A stretch of DNA of 64,000 nucleotides from JBDGYW01 sp964518955. GTDB taxonomy: Bacteria > Gemmatimonadota > Gemmatimonadetes > Gemmatimonadales > GWC2-71-9. A program made the position numbers and the translations under genes. The DNA is taken from NCBI GenBank assembly GCA_964518955.1, contig CAZFHS010000037.1:1-64000 (forward strand), read 5' to 3'. This document shows positions 27,779 through 36,640 of this stretch, one piece after another (position 1 is the first letter of the stretch; each line of letters begins with the position of its first letter). The notes under the pieces were generated by a model, which saw only the letters and a list, made by a program, of their open reading frames with translations, was not told where the DNA came from and made no database searches.

Positions 27779-30061
27779 ATGGCAAGGTTGCCACCGGTGG
27801 TCCAATTGGCGGCCTTCTTCGGAACCGGCCTTTGGTCCGGTTTGGTTCTCCTGCCGCCGCGCCTACAAATCTGGACCCTCTTGTTCGTCTCGGCGCTGAG
27901 TTGTGTCAAACTGCAGTGGCGAGGACTTCTTGCACTCTCTGCTGGGTTGGGTTTTGCGACAGGCTGCGTTGTGGCTGCCTCGGACTCGCACGACTGCAGC
28001 AATGCGTGGCGCGTCGGACCTGTGTCGGCCTTGCTCCTCACTCACGACACACCTGGAACTTCAGGCAAAACCACGGCGTCGGTGCTTCACTCTCAGAAAT
28101 GGTGTGAGGGAACCGTGAAGCTGGGCGTCGATACTGCCACAGATATACCGGGCGGCTCCCGCATTCTAGCCGTAGGTGACTACCGAGGGCGAGGCGTACT
28201 CAAAGTCGGTCATGTGAGAGTGCTGAGCGGAGGCCGCTCCCTCCGTTACGCCGTTAGAGACAAGGTGGCGTCGCGAATCCGGTCGTTGTACGGAGCACGT
28301 GCAGGATTGGTGGAGGCAGTCGTGTTGGGCCGACGAGAAGACATCGACAAGAATTTGCGGGAGAGTTTCGCGCGAGCCGGGCTTGCTCATCTTCTGGCGA
28401 TTTCGGGGCTTCACGTAGGTGTGCTCGGTGGATGGTGTGTGTTGCTCGCTCGACTTCTGGGCGCACGTCGCAGGGCGTGGGCATGGGGTGTCGGCATAGT
28501 ATGGCTCTATGTCGCCTCTTTGGGGTTTCCTCCGCCGGCTACGCGTGCGGCCTGTTTTTTGTCGATTTTCGGAATTGCGAAGGTCCGGCAGAGGCACCCG
28601 CCGCCGAGTGCGGTTCTGGCCGTAGCTCTGTTGATTGTGATGGCCATCGACCCGAACGCAGCTTCTTCGGTAGGGGCATGGCTCTCCGCGGCAGCGGTGT
28701 GGGGTACGCGCGCAGGCGTCGAGGCACTCGGGCGATTTCGACTGCTTGGTGCATCTCTGGGAGCGACCGTCGCTACAGCACCGATTACAGCCTTTGCTTT
28801 CGGGACAGTGGCTCCAATAGGCATCGTCGCAAACCTGGCCGCGGTGCCTTTGGCCGGCATTGCCGTGCCTGGGTTGTTCTTGAGCCTTCTGGTTGGCGGT
28901 TTTGTTGCCGGAGGCACGGGAGTCGTATTCGCCGTTATCGAGCGGGTTGCGATGCTCTGCTCGGCAATCCCTGGCGGAAATATCGTTGGAGTTTCTGGAG
29001 TGTTCTTTGCCTTGCCGTGGTTCGCCCTCTTCTGTGTTGCTGCTTGGTTTCACGTGAGCAAGCCGAAATGGATTGTAGTGCGTCGTAAGATCGTCGCCGC
29101 TTCCGCTCTGACGTGCTGGGGATTCATTGCGTTTACCGTTACGACTCCCAAAGATCGCACCGACAATCTCCTGATACACTTCCTCTCGGTTGGCCAGGGG
29201 GACGCCATCGCGATTCGCACTCCGCGTGGAGAGTGGGCGTTGGTAGATGGCGGGCCGCGCACCGCAGGATACGATGCTGGCCGCTCGGTTGTATTGCCGT
29301 TTCTACGGCGCCGGAAAGTCACTCGACTTGCGGCGGTAGTGGTGAGCCATGGAGACGCGGACCACCTCGGGGGCATTCCAACGGTCATTAGGGAAATTGA
29401 GCCCCGCCTGGTATTGGATCAGGGTCAACCAATCGGCACGAACCTTTACCTCGACTACCTGAGCACTCTCGATTTCGCAGGAACCAGATGGCGGCCGGCG
29501 AGAGCGGGCGATTCGTTCGTCATCGATTCGGTCGAGTTCGAGGTCCTGCACCCATCTTCTGAGTGGATATCGAGAGAGGTCTCACCGAACGAAAACTCCG
29601 TGGTGTTACGGATCACCTATCGCTGTTTCACCGCACTCCTGACCGGCGACATCGGCGGACCGGCTGAGTCGGCGTTGGAAGAGAAGGTTGGGAAGGTGGA
29701 CCTGTTGAAGGTTGCGCATCATGGCTCTGCTGGCTCTACAGACGCAGCGTGGTTGGAGGCAGTGAGTCCTCGCCTTGCTGTCATAAGTGTCGGCCGCAAT
29801 CGGTTCGGACACCCCGCCCCCGAAGTGTTGGACCGGCTCGAGGCTGCGTCGGTACCTGTGTTTCGCACCGATATGGGAGGAACGGTAACGATCCACTCTG
29901 ATGGGAGCTATTTTGAGTCGGTGCAGGGTGAAGCCACCAGTCTTTTGGGGAGGCTCCTTTGGTTGATACGTCCGTGGTTACGATCGAGCGGTTCTTCCTC
30001 GAGCAAGAGCGGGATTTCCCGCAGGCAACGGGTGAACTTACCCGTTTGCTCGTCGAAATAG
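27779..30061 (+). CDS. comEC: ComEC/Rec2 DNA-uptake channel with metallo-beta-lactamase domain
   Basis: Inner-membrane protein for transport of transforming DNA. The N-terminal region has two hydrophobic segments and an OB-like domain. The competence domain has the ISGLHVGVLGG motif and multiple helices (residues ~200-450). The C-terminal metallo-beta-lactamase domain starts at HFLSVGQGDA with VDGG, SHGDADHLGG and HHGS. 760 aa is typical for the full three-domain form. The last ~35 codons overlap the next gene, fbp, by 103 bp; this tail is Ser-rich and unlikely to be conserved. Confidence 0.9.
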   Translation: MARLPPVVQLAAFFGTGLWSGLVLLPPRLQIWTLLFVSALSCVKLQWRGLLALSAGLGFATGCVVAASDSHDCSNAWRVGPVSALLLTHDTPGTSGKTTASVLHSQKWCEGTVKLGVDTATDIPGGSRILAVGDYRGRGVLKVGHVRVLSGGRSLRYAVRDKVASRIRSLYGARAGLVEAVVLGRREDIDKNLRESFARAGLAHLLAISGLHVGVLGGWCVLLARLLGARRRAWAWGVGIVWLYVASLGFPPPATRAACFLSIFGIAKVRQRHPPPSAVLAVALLIVMAIDPNAASSVGAWLSAAAVWGTRAGVEALGRFRLLGASLGATVATAPITAFAFGTVAPIGIVANLAAVPLAGIAVPGLFLSLLVGGFVAGGTGVVFAVIERVAMLCSAIPGGNIVGVSGVFFALPWFALFCVAAWFHVSKPKWIVVRRKIVAASALTCWGFIAFTVTTPKDRTDNLLIHFLSVGQGDAIAIRTPRGEWALVDGGPRTAGYDAGRSVVLPFLRRRKVTRLAAVVVSHGDADHLGGIPTVIREIEPRLVLDQGQPIGTNLYLDYLSTLDFAGTRWRPARAGDSFVIDSVEFEVLHPSSEWISREVSPNENSVVLRITYRCFTALLTGDIGGPAESALEEKVGKVDLLKVAHHGSAGSTDAAWLEAVSPRLAVISVGRNRFGHPAPEVLDRLEAASVPVFRTDMGGTVTIHSDGSYFESVQGEATSLLGRLLWLIRPWLRSSGSSSSKSGISRRQRVNLPVCSSK

Positions 30062-30978
30062 CCCTGGCCGGCAAAGTAATCGCGGGCTATGTACGGCGTG
30101 CCGGGCTCGTCGACATCCTGGGTGCGGCTGGTGACGACAATCCCTCTGGCGAACAGCAGCAGAAGCTCGATGTGCTGGCGAACGAGACCATGCATCAGAT
30201 GCTCCGCTGGACCGGTTTGTTGTGCGTGACGGCTTCTGAGGAAGATCCGGATCCCGTCCCGATTCCGGCTGAACTCAATCCGGGCAAATACGTGCTGCTG
30301 CACGACCCGCTCGATGGCTCGTCGAACATCGACGTCAACGTTTCGATCGGGACGATCTTCTCCGTTCACCGGAGAGTGACACCCTCGGGCCCCGGCACAC
30401 TGGAGGATTGTCTTCAGGTCGGGAGCAAGCAGGTAGCTGCGGGTTACGTAATGCACGGTTCCAGCACCGTGCTCGTATACACTACTGGTGCCGGAGTTCA
30501 CATGTTCACGCTCGATCCGACCATTGGTGAGTTCCGTCTCATCGGGTCGGACATCAAGACACCGGCAAACGGACCATACTACAGCGTCAATGAGAGTTAT
30601 TACCACCGTTGGTCGGACGGCTACCGACATGCGGTCGATGTGTTCAAGGGCAGGGAAGCCGGGGAGGAAACTGTCGAGCGCAAAAACAACCGCTACATCG
30701 GTTCGTTGGTCGCGGACTTCCACCGCAACTTGCTGTTCGGAGGTGTGTTCTTGTATCCGGCAGACACGTCTGCGCCAGACGGGAAACTACGGCTGCTGTA
30801 CGAGGCGGCTCCGCTCGCCTTCATCGCGGAGCAGGCTGGCGGCGCGGCATCCAACGGAAGACAGCGTATCATGGACATCGAACCAACCGAACTACATGAG
30901 AGGACTCCGCTGCTCATTGGTAGTAGAGATGACGTAGCGTTTGTCGAAGAGACAACAGCGAGGATTGACGGGATATGA
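29959..30978 (+). CDS. fbp: Class I fructose-1,6-bisphosphatase
   Basis: Gluconeogenic enzyme hydrolysing fructose-1,6-bisphosphate. The metal site DPLDGSSNIDVNV and the C-terminal GKLRLLYEAAPLAFI segment are hallmarks of class I. The TTG at 29959 is chosen because a strong GGGGAGG ribosome site (29947-29953) sits five bases before it; the first helix (TIERFFLEQE) then matches the family. It lies well inside comEC, a 103-bp overlap in another frame. 339 aa. Its stop overlaps the mutase start. Confidence 0.95.
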   Translation: MVDTSVVTIERFFLEQERDFPQATGELTRLLVEIALAGKVIAGYVRRAGLVDILGAAGDDNPSGEQQQKLDVLANETMHQMLRWTGLLCVTASEEDPDPVPIPAELNPGKYVLLHDPLDGSSNIDVNVSIGTIFSVHRRVTPSGPGTLEDCLQVGSKQVAAGYVMHGSSTVLVYTTGAGVHMFTLDPTIGEFRLIGSDIKTPANGPYYSVNESYYHRWSDGYRHAVDVFKGREAGEETVERKNNRYIGSLVADFHRNLLFGGVFLYPADTSAPDGKLRLLYEAAPLAFIAEQAGGAASNGRQRIMDIEPTELHERTPLLIGSRDDVAFVEETTARIDGI

Positions 30979-32537
30979 GCGAAGAGAAGTTATCGCCCTC
31001 TGGCATTCCTATAGAGCAGGTTTACGGTCCCAACGATGCCACTGGGCCGTCGGAGGGGCCGGGGGAGTTTCCGTACACGCGAGGCATTCTGCCCACGATG
31101 TATCGGGGCCGACTGTGGACGATGCGCCAGTACGCCGGGTTCGGGACGGCCGAAGACACCAATGCTCGGTTCCGGAGTTTGTTGGATGCCGGGCAAACAG
31201 GGCTTTCAGTGGCGTTCGATCTGCCGACGCAGATGGGCATCGATTCCGATTCGTCTCTCGCGGAAGGGGAGGTCGGCAGGGTAGGCGTCGCAATTGATAC
31301 GGTGGATGACCTGGCTCGACTATTCGAGGGCATCCCGCTCGATCAGGTGTCTACGTCGATGACCATCAATGCGACCGCTTCGGTGCTGCTTGCCATGTAC
31401 GTGGTGGTCGCCGAAGAACAAGGTGTAACGCGTGACAAACTCCGCGGCACGATTCAGAACGACGTTTTGAAGGAATACGTTGCCCGGGGCACTTATGTTT
31501 TTCCGATCGAGCCGTCTCTCAGGCTCACGATCGATGTTTTCCGTTTCGTGTCGGAGGAGGAGATGAACTTCAACCCGATCTCGATCAGCGGATATCACAT
31601 GCGGGAGGCAGGTGCCACCGCGGTGCAGGAGGTTGCATTCACCTTCGCCAACGCACTCGAGTACGTCGATAGGGCCGTCGCTGCGGGCCTGGGCATCGAT
31701 CGCATCGCTCCTCGGCTTTCGTTCTTTTTCGCGGCGCACAACGATCTGTTCGAAGAAGCAGCCAAGTTCAGAGCGGCACGCCGCATGTGGGCGCAAATCG
31801 TCAGGGAGAGGTACGGCGGAAACGACCGCAGTTGTTTTCTTCGGTTCCACACGCAAACCGGAGGCTGCACTCTCACGGCGCAGCAACCGCTCAACAACGT
31901 AGTTCGAGTGACGGTGCAGGCGCTTGCGGCCGTGCTTGGCGGTACTCAATCCCTACACACAAACTCCTACGACGAGGCTCTTGCTCTTCCAACCGAAGAG
32001 TCTGCCAAGCTGGCATTGCGTACCCAGCAGTTGTTAGCCCATGAATCGGGAGCGGCCCAAACAGTCGATCCGCTCGGCGGGTCATACTATGTAGAAGCGC
32101 TCACGGACAAGATCGAGAATGATGTTCGGACATTGCTTGCTGATGTGGAAGACTCTGGGGGGGCATCGAAGGCGATCGAATCGGGATTTTTCCAGGACGC
32201 CATTGCCAAGTCAGCTTATGCGTATCAACGGGCGACGGAGGCGGGAGACGTCACGGTGGTGGGTGTGAATCGTTTTGCCGAAGACGAGGCTGCAACGGCT
32301 GTGCCTCGGCCCGATTTTTCTGCGCTAGCCGATCGCCAACGCGTTTCGCTCGTGAATGCGCGAGCAAGGCGTGACGAGACTGCTCACCGAATATCTCTCG
32401 ATACCCTGGCGACCGCCGCGAATGGTGGTGAGGGGCTCATGCCGCACATCATTGAAGCGGTCCGAGCCAGGGCGACAGTTGGTGAAATCAGCGATACGCT
32501 TCGAGAGGTGTGGGGGACCTATCGGACGCCCGCTTGA
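30975..32537 (+). CDS. Methylmalonyl-CoA mutase, large (catalytic) subunit
   Basis: B12-dependent mutase interconverting (R)-methylmalonyl-CoA and succinyl-CoA. The 520-aa protein contains only the TIM-barrel catalytic domain: RQYAGFGTAEDTN, GLSVAFDLPTQ, SMTINATA, the substrate motif SGYHMREAG and QSLHTNSYDEA. The C-terminal cobalamin-binding domain (DxHxxG) is missing, as in families where it is a separate small subunit. That subunit is not in the window. ATGA overlap with fbp. Isobutyryl- or related mutase cannot be fully excluded. The B12 uptake operon at 51395 fits its cofactor need. Confidence 0.9.
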   Translation: MSEEKLSPSGIPIEQVYGPNDATGPSEGPGEFPYTRGILPTMYRGRLWTMRQYAGFGTAEDTNARFRSLLDAGQTGLSVAFDLPTQMGIDSDSSLAEGEVGRVGVAIDTVDDLARLFEGIPLDQVSTSMTINATASVLLAMYVVVAEEQGVTRDKLRGTIQNDVLKEYVARGTYVFPIEPSLRLTIDVFRFVSEEEMNFNPISISGYHMREAGATAVQEVAFTFANALEYVDRAVAAGLGIDRIAPRLSFFFAAHNDLFEEAAKFRAARRMWAQIVRERYGGNDRSCFLRFHTQTGGCTLTAQQPLNNVVRVTVQALAAVLGGTQSLHTNSYDEALALPTEESAKLALRTQQLLAHESGAAQTVDPLGGSYYVEALTDKIENDVRTLLADVEDSGGASKAIESGFFQDAIAKSAYAYQRATEAGDVTVVGVNRFAEDEAATAVPRPDFSALADRQRVSLVNARARRDETAHRISLDTLATAANGGEGLMPHIIEAVRARATVGEISDTLREVWGTYRTPA

Positions 32538-32600
32538 CCTCCAATCCTGGTCCGGGTACGTTCGCTGGTTCATCCTGTTCAAGTGAATTAGGGTAATTAC

Positions 32601-32912
32601 ATGCCGACATATGCGTATCGCTGTCCCGCGTGCGGGGGCGAGTATGACAAACTTCAAAAGATGAGCGATGCGACGCCCGTCGAGTGCCCGGATTGTGGCA
32701 CTCCGGGTGAACGGCAGATTTCCGCCGGCATCGGCTTCGTGTTCAAGGGCTCGGGCTTTTACGAAACCGACTACAAGCGTGCGGGTAAGACGCGAACGGA
32801 GTTCAAAACGGATACTCCAGAGAAGGAGAAGGAATCGCCGGCGAAAACTTCCGAATCGAAGTCCGAAAAACCAGCCAAGAAAGACAAACCCAAGGGTGGA
32901 GAGAAATCTTGA
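32601..32912 (+). CDS. FmdB-family zinc-ribbon protein
   Basis: A 103-aa protein with an N-terminal zinc ribbon typical of the FmdB regulatory family: MPTYAYRCPACG, then CPDCG, giving two CxxC knuckles. The body reads SAGIGFVFKGSGFYETDYK, and the tail is a highly charged Lys/Glu/Ser region. The function of the family is poorly defined. Its stop overlaps the argS TTG start. The 63 bp before it have no clear promoter. Confidence 0.88.
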   Translation: MPTYAYRCPACGGEYDKLQKMSDATPVECPDCGTPGERQISAGIGFVFKGSGFYETDYKRAGKTRTEFKTDTPEKEKESPAKTSESKSEKPAKKDKPKGGEKS

Positions 32913-34558
32913 CCGCCGGGGCAGATAGTCTGCGCGCCGCGCTCCAGACCGCAGTCTCAAACCTGGGAGCGCCTGAGACCGAGATCACGATCGAGCGGCC
33001 ACGAGATCCCGTACATGGAGATCTCGCCACGAATGTTGCTCTCCAATTGGCCAGGCAGCTGAAGAGGAAACCACGTGACATTGCCGAGGAAATCCGCACT
33101 GAGTTGCTCGCAGAGCTGGGCAATGCATTTTCGGTTGAGGTCGCGGGACCAGGTTTCATCAATGTCAGGCTACCCGCGAGCGTTCTCACCGAAATTCTAG
33201 ACACCATCATCGCGGCGGGAGACGCATACGGGAAGTCGGAAGACGGTCGAGGACGGCGTGTGAACGTCGAATTCGTGTCGGCCAACCCCACCGGGCCTTT
33301 GCACGTCGGGCATGGTCGCGGCGCCGCACTTGGCGATGCCATCGCCGCCCTCCTCGAGGCTACCGGTCACGACGTCGACCGCGAGTTCTATGTGAACGAT
33401 GCGGGCGTCCAGGTCGACAAGTTCGCGGAATCGGTGTGGGCGCGCATTCAAGAAAGTCTAGGCCGGAGTTCGGAAATCCCCGATGGCGGTTACCACGGGG
33501 AATACGTATCCGAGTTGGCGAAGCAGGTCCTCGAGGAAGAAGGCGAAGGTTTCGCAGATCTACCCGAGTCGGAAGGGCTGGAGCGCTGTAGGGAGATAGC
33601 TGTCGAGAGCCAACGCCTGGAGCAGGACCGAGACCTCGCGGAGTTCGGTGTGCGTTTCGACGTTGTCTTCCGGGAAACGGCTGTGTACGAGAGGGAACTC
33701 ATCGATGAGACGCTGAGCGAGTTGCAGGCCCGTGACCTAGTCTACGAAAAGGATGGGGCGTTGTGGCTCGAGACCGCTCGGTTCGGTGATGAAAAAGACA
33801 GGGTCGTGAAGAAGAGCGACGGGACGTACACCTACTTCATGCCCGACATCGCCTACCATCGCGACAAGGCACAACGAGGTTTCCAACGAGCGATCGATAT
33901 TTGGGGATCGGACCATCATGGTTACGTGGGTCGCATGAGGGCTGCGATGATGGCCCTTGGATTGGCCAAAGACTTCTTTGAGGCGCCGCTCGTTCAGTTC
34001 GTGCGGGTCATGCGAGACGGTGAAGAGCTCAAGGTCTCCAAGCGCGCAGGTACGTTTGTTACGCTGCGCGATTTGGTGGATGCCGCTGGAGTTGATGCCT
34101 CCCGATATTTCTTCCTGATGCGCAAGGGAGATGCTCAATTCGTCTTCGATCTCGATCTCGCTACGAAACAGTCCGACGAGAATCCGGTCTATTACGTGCA
34201 GTACGCTCACACCAGAATGGCGGGCATCTTCCGCAAGGCGGAAATCGATCCAACTGAGGTCACCACAGCCGGTGTCGACCTGTCGCTGTTGACAGAAGAA
34301 GACGAGCAAGACGTGCTCAAGCACCTTGCCGAATACCCGGGAGTCGTGAGCGCAGCCGCGGAGTCGCTCGAGCCGCACCGAATCATCGCATACATCGATG
34401 AACTCGCGAGATTGGTGAACGGCTGGTACCATCGCCACCGAGTCGTCGGTGCAGGTGAGGAACTGGAGAAAGCGCGGCTCGTCCTGGTTCGCGCAAGTCA
34501 GATCGTGCTGGCAAATGCACTCAATCTTTTGGGCGTGAGCGCCCCGGAGCGAATGTAA
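32909..34558 (+). CDS. argS: Arginine-tRNA ligase ArgS
   Basis: Class I synthetase charging tRNA-Arg. It has an N-terminal Add-1 domain (residues 1-110), the HIGH-type motif NPTGPLHVGHGRGA, a KMSKS-like KVSKRAGTFV, and the C-terminal DALR anticodon-binding domain. TTG 32909 overlaps the preceding stop; this start gives the normal N-terminal domain. 549 aa. Confidence 0.96.
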   Translation: MTAGADSLRAALQTAVSNLGAPETEITIERPRDPVHGDLATNVALQLARQLKRKPRDIAEEIRTELLAELGNAFSVEVAGPGFINVRLPASVLTEILDTIIAAGDAYGKSEDGRGRRVNVEFVSANPTGPLHVGHGRGAALGDAIAALLEATGHDVDREFYVNDAGVQVDKFAESVWARIQESLGRSSEIPDGGYHGEYVSELAKQVLEEEGEGFADLPESEGLERCREIAVESQRLEQDRDLAEFGVRFDVVFRETAVYERELIDETLSELQARDLVYEKDGALWLETARFGDEKDRVVKKSDGTYTYFMPDIAYHRDKAQRGFQRAIDIWGSDHHGYVGRMRAAMMALGLAKDFFEAPLVQFVRVMRDGEELKVSKRAGTFVTLRDLVDAAGVDASRYFFLMRKGDAQFVFDLDLATKQSDENPVYYVQYAHTRMAGIFRKAEIDPTEVTTAGVDLSLLTEEDEQDVLKHLAEYPGVVSAAAESLEPHRIIAYIDELARLVNGWYHRHRVVGAGEELEKARLVLVRASQIVLANALNLLGVSAPERM

Positions 34559-34560
34559 TA

Positions 34561-35469
34561 GTGTCCCTTTTGATCGTTGGCAGCGTGGCTCTCGATTCGA
34601 TCGAGACAAAGACCGGTTCGGTATCGGATGCACTTGGGGGATCTGCCCTCTATTTCAGTTGGGCAGCGAGCTTGCTTAGCCCTGTAAAGGTCGTTGGCGT
34701 GGTGGGCGATGATTACCCGATGGCCGCACTGGAACAACTGGCCGGCCGAGGAGTGGATATCTCGGGAATCGAACAGCAGGATGGCGAAAGCTTCCGCTGG
34801 GCGGGCAGGTATTCCCATGATTTCAATGACCGGGAGACGCTAGATACGAGGCTGGGTGTTTTCGCGGAGTTCAACCCACAGCTCCCCGAATCGTTCCGCG
34901 ACTCGAAATACGTTTTCCTCGGCAACATTCAGCCCGAACTACAGCTGAGTGTGCTGGACCAGATTCAGAACCCGGCGCTAGTGGTTTGCGACACCATGAA
35001 CTTCTGGATCGACGGCAATCGTGACGCACTGTTGGAGGTCCTCGGGAAGACCGACGTCCTGATGATCAACGACAGCGAGGCGATTCAGCTCTCTGGTGAA
35101 TCCAATGTGTATCGCGCGGCAAACTGGATTCTCGAGCAGGGGCCCGGGACCGCAGTCATCAAACAGGGGGCCTTCGGCGCATTCCTGGTAGACGACGGCC
35201 GAGTGTTTTACGTACCGGCGCTGCCGCTAGAGGAAGTCGTCGACCCGACCGGCGCCGGCGACTCGTTCGCGGGCGGATTTATGGCGCACGTTGCGCGCCG
35301 TGACGATCTCTCTCACGAGACGCTACGACAGGCCATGGTGTACGGCGCAACGATGGGAGCGTTTGCAGTGGAGCGATTCTCGGTTGAACGGTTTCCCGAG
35401 TTGAGCGCGGGAGACGTTCAGGAGCGGGTGGAGAGATTTGCGGACCTGACGAGATTCGAGATAGGGTGA
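34561..35469 (+). CDS. PfkB/ribokinase-family sugar or nucleoside kinase
   Basis: A 302-aa ribokinase-fold kinase. The N-terminus (LLIVGSVALDSIET, GGSALYFSWAASLL) has the first PfkB signature region. The C-terminal signature 2, DPTGAGDSFAGGF, holds the catalytic Asp and anion hole. The lid region (DFNDRETLDTRLGVFAEF) is not one I can tie to a substrate; adenosine, ribose or another sugar are open. It starts at GTG right after argS and ends directly before a heptamer element. Confidence 0.85.
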   Translation: MSLLIVGSVALDSIETKTGSVSDALGGSALYFSWAASLLSPVKVVGVVGDDYPMAALEQLAGRGVDISGIEQQDGESFRWAGRYSHDFNDRETLDTRLGVFAEFNPQLPESFRDSKYVFLGNIQPELQLSVLDQIQNPALVVCDTMNFWIDGNRDALLEVLGKTDVLMINDSEAIQLSGESNVYRAANWILEQGPGTAVIKQGAFGAFLVDDGRVFYVPALPLEEVVDPTGAGDSFAGGFMAHVARRDDLSHETLRQAMVYGATMGAFAVERFSVERFPELSAGDVQERVERFADLTRFEIG

Positions 35470-35478
35470 TGGGGCTGT

Positions 35479-35544
35479 GAACAACGAACAACGAACAGCG
35501 AACAGCGTACAACGTGCTCGACGTATTGCTGTTGCTCGCTGCAC
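35479..35544 (+). repeat. Heptamer inverted repeat element (GAACAAC type)
   Basis: Five tandem heptamers (35479-35513: GAACAAC twice, GAACAGC twice, GTACAAC) are followed after a short loop by right-arm units GTTGCTC and GCTGCAC (35531-35544), the reverse complement pattern. The element lies just after the PfkB kinase gene and before purM. Confidence 0.85.
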
Positions 35545-35569
35545 GCACCTACTTCCTACCGCCCACGCG

Positions 35570-35597
35570 GCAGAGGTGCAGAGGGGCAGAGTTGCAG
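35570..35597 (+). repeat. Short period-8 tandem repeat
   Basis: GCAGAGGT, GCAGAGGG, GCAGAGTT and a partial GCAG follow each other directly, between the heptamer element and purM. The period is 8, unlike the neighbouring 7. Confidence 0.7.
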
Positions 35598-35617
35598 TTT
35601 GACAGGAGCGAGGAACC

Positions 35618-36640
35618 GTGAGTGAAGCGGAACGATACAAAGACGCCGGCGTAGACTTGGACGCCGCCGAGCAGGCCAAGGCCCGCATGGCGGCAGCCGT
35701 GAACTCCACGCATACACCGTTGACCGTAGGCGGGTTTGGGGCGTTCGGCGGAATGGTCCGTGTGCCGGCGGGCATAGACCAACCTGCCCTCGTTATGAGC
35801 ACCGACGGTGTCGGTACCAAGGTCCTCGTGGCGATTGCTGTCGGGCGCCACGATACTGTCGGTGAAGACCTCGTCAATCACTCTGTGAATGACATACTGG
35901 TGCATGGCGCCAAGCCGTTGGCGTTTTTGGACTACATCGCGGGGTCGAAGCTCGAGACCGAAAAGATTGCGGCGCTCGTGGAAGGTGTGGCTCGCGGATG
36001 CCGGAACCACGAGATGTCGTTAGCTGGCGGAGAGACGGCTCAGATGCCCGACCTCTATCATCCGGGACATTACGATCTCGCCGGCACCATCGTTGGGGTG
36101 GTCGCGGAAGAGAACGCAATCCACGGCGACGGTGTGTTGCCTGGAGACGCACTGGTCGCGCTAGGCTCCAATGGCTTGCACACCAACGGCTATACGCTAG
36201 CCCGGCAGGTCTTTTTCGACGATCTAGGCCTGCGGGTGGAGAGTACTGCGCCGAATCTCGAGGGAACGGTCGGAGACGTGCTCCTCACGATTCATACGAG
36301 TTACCTGGCCGCTGTCACTCCGGTACTCGACAAGGTTCTGGGCCTAGCACATATCACCGGCGGCGGTATAGAAGGTAATTTGCCGCGATCGCTGCCGTCT
36401 GGCTGCGGAGCGAAGATAGACAGGGCTTCGTGGTCCGTCCCGCCACTCTTCCGGCTCATTCAGGAAGCAGGTAAGGTCGACGGGGCGGAGATGTTCCGCG
36501 TGTTCAACATGGGTGTCGGGATGATAGCTGTGGCCCGCAGCGATCGTGTCGGCGCCATACAGGATGCAGCCTCCGCCGCCGATATCAATTCTTGGGTAAT
36601 CGGCGAAGTCGTAGATGGCGAGGGTGTCGAGATAGCGTGA
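35618..36640 (+). CDS. purM: Phosphoribosylformylglycinamidine cyclo-ligase PurM (AIR synthetase)
   Basis: ATP-dependent ring closure of FGAM to AIR in purine synthesis. The GTG start has a GGAGCGAGG ribosome site. Motifs are YKDAGVDLDAA, GGFGAFGGMV, STDGVGTKVLVA, NDILVHGAKPLAFLDY, GGETAQMPDLY and the C-terminal ITGGGIEGNLPR. 340 aa is normal. It overlaps ribD by four bases (GTGA), so a purine gene is tied to the riboflavin operon; GTP is the riboflavin precursor, which makes the link sensible. Confidence 0.97.
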   Translation: MSEAERYKDAGVDLDAAEQAKARMAAAVNSTHTPLTVGGFGAFGGMVRVPAGIDQPALVMSTDGVGTKVLVAIAVGRHDTVGEDLVNHSVNDILVHGAKPLAFLDYIAGSKLETEKIAALVEGVARGCRNHEMSLAGGETAQMPDLYHPGHYDLAGTIVGVVAEENAIHGDGVLPGDALVALGSNGLHTNGYTLARQVFFDDLGLRVESTAPNLEGTVGDVLLTIHTSYLAAVTPVLDKVLGLAHITGGGIEGNLPRSLPSGCGAKIDRASWSVPPLFRLIQEAGKVDGAEMFRVFNMGVGMIAVARSDRVGAIQDAASAADINSWVIGEVVDGEGVEIA

